This document shows, one piece after another, positions 24,299 to 36,213 of a stretch of DNA of 64,000 nt. Source of the stretch: Rhodamnia argentea. Lineage: Eukaryota > Streptophyta > Magnoliopsida > Myrtales > Myrtaceae. Position numbers and translations under genes: made by a program. Every line of letters starts with the position of its first letter. Positions within the stretch are counted from its first letter, which is position 1. The DNA lies in contig NC_063156.1 of assembly GCF_020921035.1 (NCBI RefSeq), positions 24,104,283 to 24,168,282 on the forward strand. Direction: 5' to 3'. The notes beneath the pieces were generated by a model that saw nothing but the letters and a program-made list of their open reading frames with translations, was not told the DNA's origin and did no database searches.

Positions 24299-27200
24299 TC
24301 ACCACCTGTTCTTTGGTGGTTTGACCTTGTAAATTCTAACTATCCAGTTAGATGTTGTAAATGCCTCTTCCAGGTATTCAAGTTTTATATCCTTATTCCC
24401 AATTTCAACCCCCCTTGCACGATCATACCTGACATTACAAAGAGAAACTAAAGGTTAGTCTAATAGGCAAGAGTGAAGCATAACGAAGCTTATGCCCAAC
24501 CATATATAAAGAGCAACAAAGGCCTCCTAAGGGGGTGGTGGATTCAAAGACCAATCAAAAACACAAAAATGTTACAGAGTCTCCACAATCTTTTTCATCT
24601 TTTCTATTTTTGAAACATGCCTTAAGCCTTAATTATAAACAAAAGACTACGCTTGATGTTCCACCTATGATTGATTACCGAGTTTACAACATGTACGCTT
24701 TCAAGCATTTTCATGTGCTTGTAGAAGATAAACGAATCTCCGGCAGCTAATGAGAAGAAAAGGACGATCTTCAACTTACCCAGGAGGTTTGCCATATTCT
24801 GTTGTCACCTCTCCAAATCGGTAGTAGGACAATTTGTACCTACAACAAATAAAGGGGATTATGATATTAACTAAAGGTAGTGGATCGTGATGATTGATTA
24901 CCAAGAGAACTCAACTATAAGACAGGTTAAGCATCCATGTCACTTTCAGATCTCATTAGTGATGCAATTACAACTCAACCTAATCAAACATCGGTCCATA
25001 AAGAAACTAATCCAACAAGTAATCTCATTAGATCACTCTTGAGTTTTCAACCATCTCATCACTAACAGAATAGAAAACTCGAATGCCAAAATTAAACACA
25101 ACTGACTTCTCATTATACAACCAATAACAAGAATCATCCAGTACCATCACAGCGGAAATGTTTGAGGCACACTCCATCACTTAAAATAATGAAAGAAAAT
25201 TTAATTAGGCTTTTTCGAGTAAATTCTTCACTTTATTTGACAGAGTTGTGGAAAGACGTTACATGAGATGGATACAAACACGGGGCAAAGATTCCAGGAA
25301 ACTTACATGAGACAATTCAACATCTTGGGAGCTGCACCTTTATCAACACGATATTCTCCATTAACAAGGTAATCAGGCTCCTTGATTACAGGAAAAACTC
25401 CACCACCAATTCTAACCATCCAGAGAAATCTAGCACAATAAAAGAAGAAAACAAACAAACAGAAGAGACTATGAGAAGATTACTCATTTCAAGTGTGAAT
25501 CTGAAATTTTGAACAGAAAAAAGTGTTAGGAAATGATTGCCTAAATCCAATCAATTCTCAAAAAGCAATCTATTTAATCATTAGTACTCACTCCGAGTTG
25601 AAGCAAAACCAAAGTACCCAAACTCGATCAATTTCATTTTATAGCATTTAAGTACTCACATTCAGGGATTCCACGTTTTGCAGCCACAGACCCAATAGTC
25701 TCATAGAGCTCAATGGTATGCTGCCGTTTTAACAACAGAAACCTTTTGTAGCAAAATTTACTAAGATTGTTCAGTGTGAACTTTTGTTAATCGTCATCTT
25801 AAATATGAAGCTTCAGATCAGACAGCGATTTTCAGGCTTATGGACAATTTTCCACAATTAATTACATCAATAGTTTGAATAAGATGAGATGATGTCAAGG
25901 CTTACTTGTTAATATCATCTGAAGAATAGCCAGTAACACCACCAAACACAACTAAAACATAGTCCACATCGAGTGACTTCATTATCTCATATGCCTCATC
26001 CTCATAAGACGACATTGCACGTCCAACAGTAGCGATATGTGTATTGTTCCAGGTGTTATTGTCAACAATAACAGTTCTATTTCCCATTGCAGTGATCTGA
26101 TATCCATAATCCCACCATGACATCACCTTAGCATCAGGAGGGGTATTCTGGCGAAGCCAAAAGTATGCCTCGCGGTAGTCATCAAAGATAACCCGGTTAC
26201 CATGAGCGCCCCTCGCGGCCAACACGATTGAAGGGGAAGAATATGCCTCAGACGTGACCCAAGTACAGTGGGTAACGTACTTGCTCAGCAAATAGAAAGC
26301 ACCAAAAAGCAGCACAATAGCACCATTTTTCTGAAAAGGCGGGGATTGATCAAGTGAACCCTGCTTCGGAAAAGGAAAATAAATCACAAAAGTCGTCAAA
26401 ACAAATCACCAAGAAACCCTCTTCAGTAATGCAAAAACAAAAAAGATGAAAAAGAAAATTTAGGCTGCCAATTCCCCTACCCCCCTCCCCAATGCCTAGA
26501 ACAGCAAAGTCAAATAAACTGAAGCTAGCATCATTCTCCATTTCAGTTGGTAGCCCATTAAGAGAACTAAGTAACTCTCATCATGAGATTTGTTGCTCAC
26601 CTACACATGCATTTGGAATTAACTGCTCACAGATTAGTTCCTAGATCAAAGAAAACTCCCAGCTGATGATTACGCATGAGTTCCTGAAGAAATAGTTCGG
26701 CACTCAAACAATTAGAAAAGGCAAAGGACTAGCCTAAAGGATTTGTTACCTTAGAAGAAGCCTTGCCGCTACTTCCACCTTTGCCGGAAACACTTTGGGG
26801 AGCCTTTGTCTTTGCTCTTAACAATAAGGTCAAATTCTTTATGGTGGCTGACACCGCAATCGCACTTATGAGGCACATAGCAGGTGTAGCAACAAGAATC
26901 AAACGAACCATAACACCAGCAAAATACATGCTCGTAAGGCCATACATAACTATGAATATCGTGGCATCTGACAACCTCTTGAAACAGAAATAGAGACCTG
27001 CTGGGAAGAGGAAGAGAAGAATCTGAAAGTCAAACATGAAAGAAGACCATGCTGTAGGCTGGTGCTCAGAGACAGAGGCTATAATAGGTATGTGGTCCTT
27101 TGCATATGTTGGATCAAGCAGGGAGTAAAAACGGCCTGTCCATGGAGAGATATATCCAGATGCTGTGCCAACTCCCAGAGCCACAGCACCTACACCAACA

Positions 27201-28688
27201 GCAGAGGTCACAGTCATCCTCAGAAAGGCTTGAAACAACTTGGTGTCACTTAGAAGGTGCTTCAACCAATCCAAGAAGTAGAACACCTGCACAAATAATT
27301 CGGTTCTATAAGAAACTTCACCTAAAGTAAGACCTGACTCATATGAATAAGAAACAGACTTTCTTCTACGACAACTCTGAATTGGTGTTGTCTAAATGCA
27401 AAGGATGTGAACACCTTCGCTTTTTGAAGAAGAGAAGCGGGGGAAGGGGGAAATGGAAAGGAAAATGCACAATTGCCGCTCTATGTAGAGTTAAAGCCAT
27501 AAAAGACGTTTTTTTGTTGCGCTGCGATTCAATATGTTGTCTGTCTAAACAAAGACGGTCATTTTAAGTATGAAACAAGGATTATAGTATTTATTCCCAA
27601 CTAAAATGAAAACACTAGTGATATTTTTCAGTAAGAGACATTGATAAAATCAAGTACATTGATTGCTACTTCATTATCGGGATCTTGAATGAACTGCAAA
27701 ATACAAGTATAAGCTCAACAACAAACCAAAGGGAAGATTCGACAGAAGAAGGAACCTGCATTAAGAAGAATACGCCCATGGCCGCCATATGCTCTCCTGA
27801 CTGCACATGCTGAAACCCGACAAAACGAATTTGCATAGCGAGCAGCATCCCCAGAATATACATACAGTTATACGCCACATACAGTCTCATCGAGTACCGG
27901 CCAGTTATCAACAAAACCAGCACATAAAGAGGGATCAAATTGATTATAAACACATAACCACCCCAAGCTGAAACCATATAAAAGTAGCCAAAAGCCGAGG
28001 CCAACCCCCATGCTAGCGAACCTGTGTTCACTGCCTTCACAAACAGATAAAACGTCAGGAGCAGCGCGAAGATTGCCACGCCCTCGTTATCGTACGACCC
28101 TGCAACAGACCTTGATATGTACCCGGGGCAAATCGCGATCAGCGCCGCGGCAACAAGCCCCGCTCCCGTGTCCCAAATCTCCTTCCCGAAGAAGTAGGCG
28201 AGGACGGTCGTGTTCGATGCGAAGAAGGGCGCGGTCAGGACGCAGACTTCCCGGATATGGACAGCAAACCTCAGGAACCTCAAGCCCCAATACAACGCAG
28301 CAGCAGTAACCATGAGACCCGGGTAGAGCGTGCCGCCAATAATGCGGCCGAGCGGGTACCAGCTCTCGCTATCGAACCAGTTCCAGAATTCGTAGAAGCC
28401 CTTCTCGGTCAAGAACAGGGTGGTCCTGTAGTTGAAGTAAGGATCGAACTCGTGGATCATGGACTCGTAGCGGAGGACGCTGAACAACCGGGTCATGAAG
28501 GCTAGGACGTAGACGAGGCATAGGATCGAGACCCGGATCAGGAGCTCCTGCTGCTTGGTCTTGAGCTTGAGGGTCTTGAAGGAGAAGTAATTGGAGAGCA
28601 GATCTGGGGATTTGGGGCTTAGTGGGGATGGTGGGGGTGTCGGGTGCGATTTGACAGAGTCGTTCACGGGTTCTGATTTGCCCACCAT
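24299..28688 (-). CDS. STT3B: Oligosaccharyltransferase catalytic subunit STT3B
   Basis: Transfers the dolichol-linked glycan to Asn-X-Ser/Thr in the ER lumen. Six exons join in frame to 745 aa: 27756-28688, 26750-27286, 25906-26360, 25307-25429, 24780-24839 and 24299-24428, all GT-AG. Plant STT3B proteins are of similar length. The first luminal loop has the acidic motif EFDPYF at 80-85, SVSEHQ is at 382-387, and the catalytic WWDYG signature is at 572-576. About a dozen membrane spans precede the luminal domain. A Ser/Lys-rich linker with KASSK and then GSLDQS falls exactly at the exon 2/3 border. The short N-terminal cytosolic tail is Pro/Ser-rich (residues 10-28). The C terminus reads KPPKNRW. 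Similarity to Arabidopsis STT3B (longer N terminus and linker than STT3A) supports the B call. A GA/CT-rich leader lies just upstream of the start. Confidence 0.95.
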
Positions 28689-30070
28689 GGCGAGAGACTG
28701 CGAGAGAGAGAGAGAGAGGGAGAGGGAGAAGGGAGTGTGGGTGGGGTTAATTCTTCATCAAGACTGAATTTTTCTCGGGAAAATTCAAGAAAGTTGGTGT
28801 ATGGATTCCAGTGGCTGGAGGGTTTATGGGAGTGAGGGAGAGAACCCTACTAGCAGACTCAAGAGTCAACTGCGAATGGAGGTGGTCTTGCGATAACCCT
28901 GCAGATCCAAAAGTGAAGCCAACTGAATGTTCATCGGATGCAAAAATGCGAATGGAAGTGTTGATGCGAGTCATACGACGTCACTTGTTGGTGTTTTCCT
29001 TCTTCCCCGTCAAGTTCAAGATATCCTGTTTTCTTAGTTTAGTATTCTTGTAAACAAAACCCTGTTGTGCCCGTGTCTTTTTTTTTTTTTTTTTTTTTGT
29101 GGAGAAATTCTATCCGATTGATCTCAATCTCTTGTTAAGATATTTTTATTCGGGCTATATTCCTTTTATGTCCCTTTTAACATATTATGAATACCTACTA
29201 TTATTCTGATCTTTATCACTAAACGAATCCTTATAATCGAGAATTTATTCTCTCTCCAATCTTGTTGACTTTAAACTCATCTATCAGTCCAAAAATCCCG
29301 TCATAACATGAAAAAATAGAAGTTCATGATATAAATAGAGCATAGAGTTTTAATCAAAATGATTAGAGAAACGTAGTAGACTTATTTTCGGGAAAGGGAG
29401 TTTGTTTCTTTAGCCAAATGGACTCTATGTATAAAATAAATTTGTGACTCGATCTTTTGTGCCGAAATCATTCCGAGCGCAAATAAGGAGAATCACGGAT
29501 CGAGAATCGACTCCTCCACTAGAGGTGCTTCTGTTGTTGCTCACATCCGTTTCGAAATCGTGTCGACTCGGAGCTACATCATCCTTAGTCGCACCTAACT
29601 AATTTGTTTCTTATATTCGAAGACTATAAAGCTAGAATTTTGGACCATTGGCAAACGGGCTCCTCTGCAATTTCCCTACCGAGTGTCTAGGGGACAAGGT
29701 GTGTTGAACTATACTCAAGAAAAGCAGAGGGATATGGGGTCAGTGCAGCTCAATCTTCCCGAGAGTTTCGTATTGTCTATGGCAGTACTTGCAAATATAA
29801 TTGGCTGCCGCCAGAATGGTGGATTCTATGAGGCGTGAAGAGGAGGAGCGTAAAAGACAAATGCTATACACATTTATTACGTACGGAGTAACGTCGCAGC
29901 TCTTAGTTGTTACGACTTCTTCACTAGGATCTGGGGTACGTGCTTGGTTGAGGGACAAGGGAGATTTGCGAGAAAAACAGAAGAAAGGACAGATCATGAC
30001 AGTCCATATAGAGAGACTTCCGACACGCTTGAGATCTCGTGCCGTCTTCGTGAGTTTAAAAACTGCAGGA
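28689..30070. other. Upstream region of STT3B and 3' flank of the YSL pseudogene
   Basis: The first ~60 bp on the minus strand are CT-rich and probably the STT3B 5' leader. A 24-bp poly-T run lies near 29077-29100. No gene is recognised in the rest. Confidence 0.4.
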
Positions 30071-32205
30071 CTAAGATCCCAGGAAGGCGTCGACTTTATT
30101 GTTCGTGTCCCTATAGGAACTTCATGCAAATCGGCGGATTAACCCCCGCCAAAGCGAGTATCGAGCTGGGCAGTGTCCATATGCCATCCCCACAAATCAG
30201 ACCTGAAGCTACTGCCGGTGCAAACGTGTCGTCCTTGGTTTTGTCGACTCTCTCCCATATGAACAGGATCAAGCTACCGACGCACATGTCGATGGCAAAG
30301 TATGGCCCTATGTAGAAGGGTATTGCCATGGCCATCGGCAGCAGGATGAAACGGGCCCACTTCTTACCGACTGAGTCCCTGAACCCGTTTATCATGATGG
30401 CTGCCGCGAAAAACCCACAGCAGAGCTTGAGGCAGTGTTTGGGCAAGGAAGAGAAGCCTTCCACCCCAAGTTCAGCCATGCTCCGATATACCGTTGCAAA
30501 GGGGACGGCATATTCACTTCCCGGGAGTCCAAGATCCTTAAACGCCTTGTAGAAAAGCCAAAAGACACGGAGAGATAACGCAGGCCATGGCGGTACCGAT
30601 CACCTGACTCACAAACATGGACCGTGGTGAAGCCAGGGTCAGATAGCCTGTCTTGAAGTCCTGAGTCAGGTCTGAAGCTGTAGACACAATATTCATCATG
30701 ACTCCACAGGCAGCTAAACCGGCGAGAATTCCACCATGTGAGGCCCCGGCCCATGCCCCAATCACGAAGATGGCGAGCTTCCCGCAGGTCGAGGCAAGAG
30801 ACCAGTCAGTGAGCCCACAGCCATAGGCATTACAGAAACCCAAGGTTGGAGCGAAGAGATAAATGACTAAAATGTAATACCACTTGGTGGAACAAGTGCG
30901 GAAGAGTAGCAGTGGATATGGCGACATAGCCTGCCGCAGCAAACCATGTCGGGATCTGATCTTTCAGGAAAAGCTGTGTCCGCCGTTGGTCATCATAAGA
31001 CACTTGAGGGTTCTCGGGAGTGGAACCATTCACAACAGGTAGAACATGGCTCGTTTCTTTGTCTCGGAGCTGATGGTACAAGCCAGAGAGCGTTCGGCTA
31101 AGTACCTTGAAGAAGTTGTAGAGCCCATCACCCAATATCATGGCAATGGCAATGAAAACCTGACAGATTGGTATGGTATGATTAAAAGAATCAACAGAGG
31201 ACATAAAATTTAATTATTACCTTGAAGGCCATGCATGGTTGCGCTTTCCTCTGCTGGATACCAATAACCCCTTCTGGTTTCTATTAGTGGCCACATTAAA
31301 CCCCAGGACAGAATTCCTCCAAGTTGCACCGAGATATTTATGATGTACGGGGCAAATCATCCCAACTCCAACGTATGTCGCAGAGAAATCAGAGTAAAAC
31401 CTTCACATTTTCCATGTAAGAGAGTCAGCTAACGATTTTGCATGTTGGAGGGCATGACATCGAAGCGAAGGCCGGCTTACAACACAAAGTAGCTGTAGAC
31501 TGTAAAGTGGAAGCTTGTTAAGCTTACACACCTTTATTACAAAGCCTTGAGCCCAAGAGTGGGGAACTTGGTAAAACCACAACCATCTCCTGCTGTATAG
31601 AACCATTGGAAAAAGCCCCCACAGGAAGCTGAAGGAAAAGAACTTTCCCAATGCTTTCACTTGTTTCCTTCAGGTGAAAAATAGAAGCTCATGAGAGCCA
31701 ACACGCTAATGAGAAGGCTTTCCGGCTTAAAGTGTCTCTTACTTGGCTAGCTTGGCTCCTTCAGGTGTGTGCGAAACTGTTTATAAGATGAGCAGTCGCC
31801 GTGCCGCTAGGATACGTTAATTTGAAGTCGATAATCATAATCTGATACACCAGAGAAGGGCAAGCGTGAGTGAAGCGCTCATGACAGTACATGGAAGCAC
31901 CCGCAGTTTGATTCCTCGTGGCCAAAGGGAATCTTTTCAAGCAAAGCGTTTTATGGAGATGAATTGGGAACTACTAATATGTTTTACGACATGTTCAAGA
32001 CAAAGTGCTACAGAAAATTAACCCAACATGTAAAGAGCACCTTCCGGAGAGGCACAACAGCAAAGAGGCCAAGGAAACTGACAACAAACAGAAAACCAAT
32101 CATCCATGGCAGTGATGGGTTTTTGAAATCACGAGTGCTTTGGGGATCCTTTGATTGACCACCAACTCGCTCGCTCATTGCAAAGAGATAACTCCCCGAA
32201 ACCTC
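30071..32205 (-). pseudogene. Yellow-stripe-like (OPT family) metal-nicotianamine transporter, decayed
   Basis: Five exon-like blocks in the correct order: 32041-32205 (SYLFAMSER to VVPLRK), 31743-31841 ([19 protein letters not shown]), 31532-31667 ([15 protein letters not shown]), about 31221-31403 ([12 protein letters not shown] to WPLIE) and 30071-31159 ([16 protein letters not shown] to the C terminus, including [16 protein letters not shown]). Together they match the YSL7-type subgroup, plasma-membrane carriers of metal-nicotianamine or similar complexes. Splice borders look normal, but every block carries at least one single-base insertion or deletion: near 32197, 31768, 31636, 31345, 30886, 30565 and 30116. 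In-frame stops also occur at the end of the third block. The first exons, encoding about 130 N-terminal residues with the TRQENT motif, were not found upstream. It is therefore a 5'-truncated, frameshifted copy. Confidence 0.85.
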
Positions 32206-33429
32206 CTGCTCGTACAAAATAACAGAAGCGCCAGATTTTCAGGTAAATAACTCTTAGCTACTCATCCAAAAATGACACACAAGTCTACATCTCTTGTCAT
32301 TACTTTCTTCCAATAACTTAATTCAATCAAATTCAAGGAGGTCAGTATTGGATAGCAAGTCAACGTTATTCCTAACATGTGATGAATGGAGGTCAATGAC
32401 GAATGACAGACTGTTTTAGTTGAAAATATTCCATATGAAAGAGAAGCAAGGGTCTCTCAATCTTTTCTGTTGAGAGAAGCAGAGATTTAATTGGTTACTT
32501 TCCAGTCCGAAATATTTTTGTCTATCCTACCGGTCGAAATGCTATTCAAGCATGTGATAGGAATGACACCATACGCATGACACTACACATTGGATTGAAC
32601 AATCAGTGATCTGGCTCCACAATTGGAGATGGCTGGCAAATGAGCATGCGCACTCAAACTTAGGGAAGGTTCCTTCAGTTCTTGATAGTTGCATCCATAT
32701 ATCTGAATAATTACTTCAACAGCAAACTTCAAAATAATCTCTGCGCACCCCTTTAGCTCGTTGGCATTGATTTGTCACGGAATCTGTTCCGAGAAACAAA
32801 TGACGTCGAATATGCACATGAAATTTCAATATGGTTATGGCCAAATACTCACACCACAATGGCATCGCTTTCTTGATGAGCAGGACTGACGACGATGGAA
32901 TGGGGATGTGGACGGGAAACGAGAAGACGAGGGATTCACATTTCTGACCTCAGCCAACATCGGAAGTCGGTCTTTTGTTTTCAAGAGGGGCTGTCGACGT
33001 ATCGCGACTCGCAAGAGCGTCGAAGCAGTCAAAGAAATTCTGATCAAAAAGGTTTGTTTGTTGCCCCTATGAGCCCTGATCCTGATAAACAGGTTGTGAT
33101 TCAAGTCTGCCTGAGTATTGCAGCTCATGTTCAATTGCAACAGGCTTTTAGAGACTTTTTTCAGTAGTTTTCCTCCCCGTTTTGAGTCTTCCGAGTTGCG
33201 TCTCGTGAGCATCTTCAAAAGGCTGAATGGAGTTGAAAAATGAATCGTTTAAGCAACCCCATCATGATCCATTTTACTACTGTCTAGTTTTTTTTGTCTC
33301 AGTAATCCATTTTGCTTAACTTTGTTGACCTTGCTGACAACTGGCAGGGCCGAATCGCCCCATGGGTGGGCGAGGCCGACCTCGCTGGGAAGCAGAAAGG
33401 CAAAGAGAGAGAGAGAGAGAGAGAGACAA
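32206..33429. other. Upstream of the YSL pseudogene, no gene recognised
   Basis: Searched by eye for the missing YSL first exons and not found. Overlapping reading frames on both strands at 32835-33218 have no recognisable domains. A short GA run lies near 33407-33426. Confidence 0.4.
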
Positions 33430-33672
33430 AGACAAGAAAAGGAAAAATAAAAAATAATTCTAAAAATATTAAAATATTATTAAAAATTATCCACGTAAAC
33501 GTCGACATCCACGGCGGGATCCATCGGCATCCACATCAGCATTAGTTGACGTCCACGTCAGCGTAGTTTTGCCAAAGTTTGCCGAATAGATAGAATTGGC
33601 ACAAATTCAAAAATTTTATGATTGAATTGACATAATTGTAATAAATTTAGAATTTTTTTGATAATTTTTCCC
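33430..33672. repeat. MITE, family A (copy 4, half element)
   Basis: Only the right half is clear: 'gcacaaattcaaaaatttta', 'tgattgaattgacataattg' and the end 'ttttttgataatttttccc'. The stretch before it has repeated 'cacgtcagc'/'ccacgtaaacg' words, as in the interior of the longer copies. Confidence 0.55.
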
Positions 33673-33864
33673 AAAAACGGGATTAGAGACATAATTCAAA
33701 AGCAACTCAAAAAGCACAAACCGTGACGGTCTTCTTCTCTATTCTCCTATTTTCGCGGATATCTCTAGCTAGCTTCATTTTACGTTTGGATCGGAGTAGT
33801 TTTCAGTTTTCACAGCAAGTCAAAGCACTCGGGCCCTTCTCTCTTCAATTGGTCCCATACTGAA

Positions 33865-34712
33865 AAAAACACTCAACTTTAGCATTTATCTCAATTATAT
33901 CGAATTTTTTTTTGTTATGTAAAAAATCTCCGACTTTTATTTTTGTCTCAATTCCACCAGCCTAACAAAAAAAAAATTAGCTTTTGTTTCAATTCTGCCA
34001 ACCTCTACAAAAAAAAAAAAGCATAGTATTTCCCAATTATATCCAAAACCTTTTTTAATCTCATAAAAAAATCTCACATTTGTCCTAATTCTACCACCTT
34101 TAGCTTTCCGTTTATAATTACCGTCAGTTAATTCTATGTGATATTTCCATGTTGTTGATGAATTACATGTTAGCTTTACCTCAACGAAGGCGACATGAAA
34201 AAACCGCTATAACTTTTTTCTCTTATCTGCTTCCCCTACACATTGCCAAAAGATATAAAGCCACTGAAGATGATGTGTTTCGAATTTTTCTCGGCACTTG
34301 ATAGCCCAAAGAACCACTAGACGTGGAGATCTAATAATTTATATGAATGATCTTAAATCTTGTTGTTCATGAAATTTACTGTTTTCAAATTTCGACAAGA
34401 AAATTCGAACCACGTAGGATTAACTAACGGTGACTATGGACGAAAGACTGATTGTGATAGAATTGGGACAAAACTAAAAGTTATGGATTTTTTATGAGAT
34501 AATTTTTTTAATATAATTGGGACAAATGCTGAAGTTCGAAATTTTTTAGGTATTAAGCAGATAGAATTGGGACGAAATTAAAGTTGAAATTTTTTTTTAT
34601 GAGATAAAAAAAAAGTTTTGGATATAACTAAGATAGAGGCTAAAGTTGAGAATTTTTTATGAGAAAAAAAAAGTTCAGGATATAATTAAGATAATAGCTA
34701 AAGTTAAGGATT
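33865..34712. repeat. Fold-back type element with repeat-built arms
   Basis: Two arms of about 230-270 bp are inverted copies of each other. Each arm consists of several diverged ~55-bp units of the form 'caactttagc...tcaattatatcc...cataaaaaat'. The outer ends are 'cactcaactttagc' (left) and 'gctaaagttaagga' (right). The ~350-bp middle is single-copy and non-coding. This architecture (long inverted arms made of tandem subrepeats) is typical of Foldback or some Mutator-like elements. Confidence 0.6.
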
Positions 34713-34937
34713 TTTTTTTTTTGTTGGTATTAGGCCCTCGTCAATCATCATTGCTCCTGACGCTAGTGTTTGAATCGAGCCTAGGCCAATGTCTCCTATA
34801 ACTAGAAAAGAAGATAGAAAAAAAAAATTATTTTCAATATGTATTATTAGATGGTGATTTGTTGAGGTCATGAAGATGCCATTTAAATATAATCTCGTAA
34901 GAAGCCATACATGCTAATTTTTAACCATATGGTGTTT

Positions 34938-35390
34938 TAATTATCCAAAAAAATTTACATTTATTGCATTTTTTTTATCAATTCAATCCTAAATTTATTA
35001 AATTGTCAATTGAGTCATAAACATTTTCATATCTTACCAATTGAATCCATCTAATATTGACAAAAAAAAAAATCATCCAATCAATTTTGACCGCATGCCC
35101 CAAGCACTAGCCTTCCTAAGGTCAAGGGACGCTCGGGCCTAGGCTAGTGAGGGCCACTCGATCCGGCCCTCACCAGGTTGGTCAAAGGCGACCCTTGCCT
35201 AGGGCCAACCGAGGGAGGAAAAAAGGAAAAAAAATATTACTTAAATAATATTAAAAATTGTCCACATCTTCATCGGCCATATGTGAGTCAACGATTTCCA
35301 ACCAAAAGTTAAATAGGCTTAATAGATAAAATTAAAAAAATTCAAGACTAAATTGAAAACATTACGGTAGATTTAAATTTCTTGGACAAT
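34938..35390. repeat. MITE, family A (copy 5)
   Basis: Starts 'aattatccaaaaaaatttac' and ends 'atttcttggacaatcc'. Contains 'atcaattcaatcctaaat', 'aattgagtcataaacatttt' and 'caagactaaattgaaaaca', in the same order as the other copies. The middle has a GC-rich stretch around 35100-35220. Confidence 0.6.
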
Positions 35391-36213
35391 CCTCCCCTCT
35401 TGTGAGCCATCTCGGGGTTCCAAGAACATATTTGGTGCTCTTTGAGTTTCGAATAGTTGTCAAGAAAAAGAAAATCAGAAATGGAGTTCAGGCTAGGATG
35501 ATTCGGGGTTTTGAATTGTTGTCGAGAAGAAATTTTAAGAAATGGAGCTCGGGTTAGGATGAGTACGGGTTGGGCCCAAGTTAGGTCAAGTATGAGTTGC
35601 CCAAGCTACAGTATACAAAAATGGGTCAATATTGGCAAAATCAATCAATTCAGACCAAACTCATTTTCAGCCCGCGTTAAACAGGTCTAATTTTAACATA
35701 AGTAAGACGTTGAGCCCTCACAGATTTTCAATCAAATTTGTCGAAAATCTTGGAAAGCAGAGGCATTCGCCCCAACATTTGCACAAATCATTTCGAGATT
35801 TACTACTCAAATGCTTTCCAAAACAACAGTCTAGTATTCTTAATCCCCCCGCAGCTGCAAGTACTGCAAAAAGATTTATAGCAAACCAATGTGATATTTC
35901 GATGCTGATTTGATTGCATCAATTTTTTCATGTGTACTTCCGTCACCGGGTTATATGAGGCGAGTTAATTGACAGACAAAAACTGCTCAAAAAAGAATTC
36001 AAACAAACCAGTGTCACGTACAAATTTAACAGGGGCTCCAAAATATATCAACATTATCTGCACTCTTGACAAGTTGGCACCACGCATGCTTACAAGACTG
36101 CATAGCAGTTACCTCTCGTTTTTCCATAACTACCATCCAAAGACATACCACGTGCCCAGTCGCAACGACAAAGAAGTCTGTACGGAAATTGAAGCCCACG
36201 TTCTCAAGTTCTT
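35391..36213. other. 3' flank of NRPB12, no gene recognised
   Basis: The right part is the 3' untranslated region of NRPB12. The rest is anonymous, with a short direct duplication near 35460-35560 ('aaatggagttcaggctagga' and 'aaatggagctcgggttagga'). Confidence 0.4.

Noticed and set aside
29740-30142. Overlapping 113-129 codon frames on both strands
   Set aside because: They run across the 3' end of the YSL pseudogene and its flank; no independent coding signal.
32835-33218. Overlapping frames on both strands upstream of the YSL pseudogene
   Set aside because: Considered as a missing YSL first exon, but the expected TRQENT region is absent and no other domain is visible.
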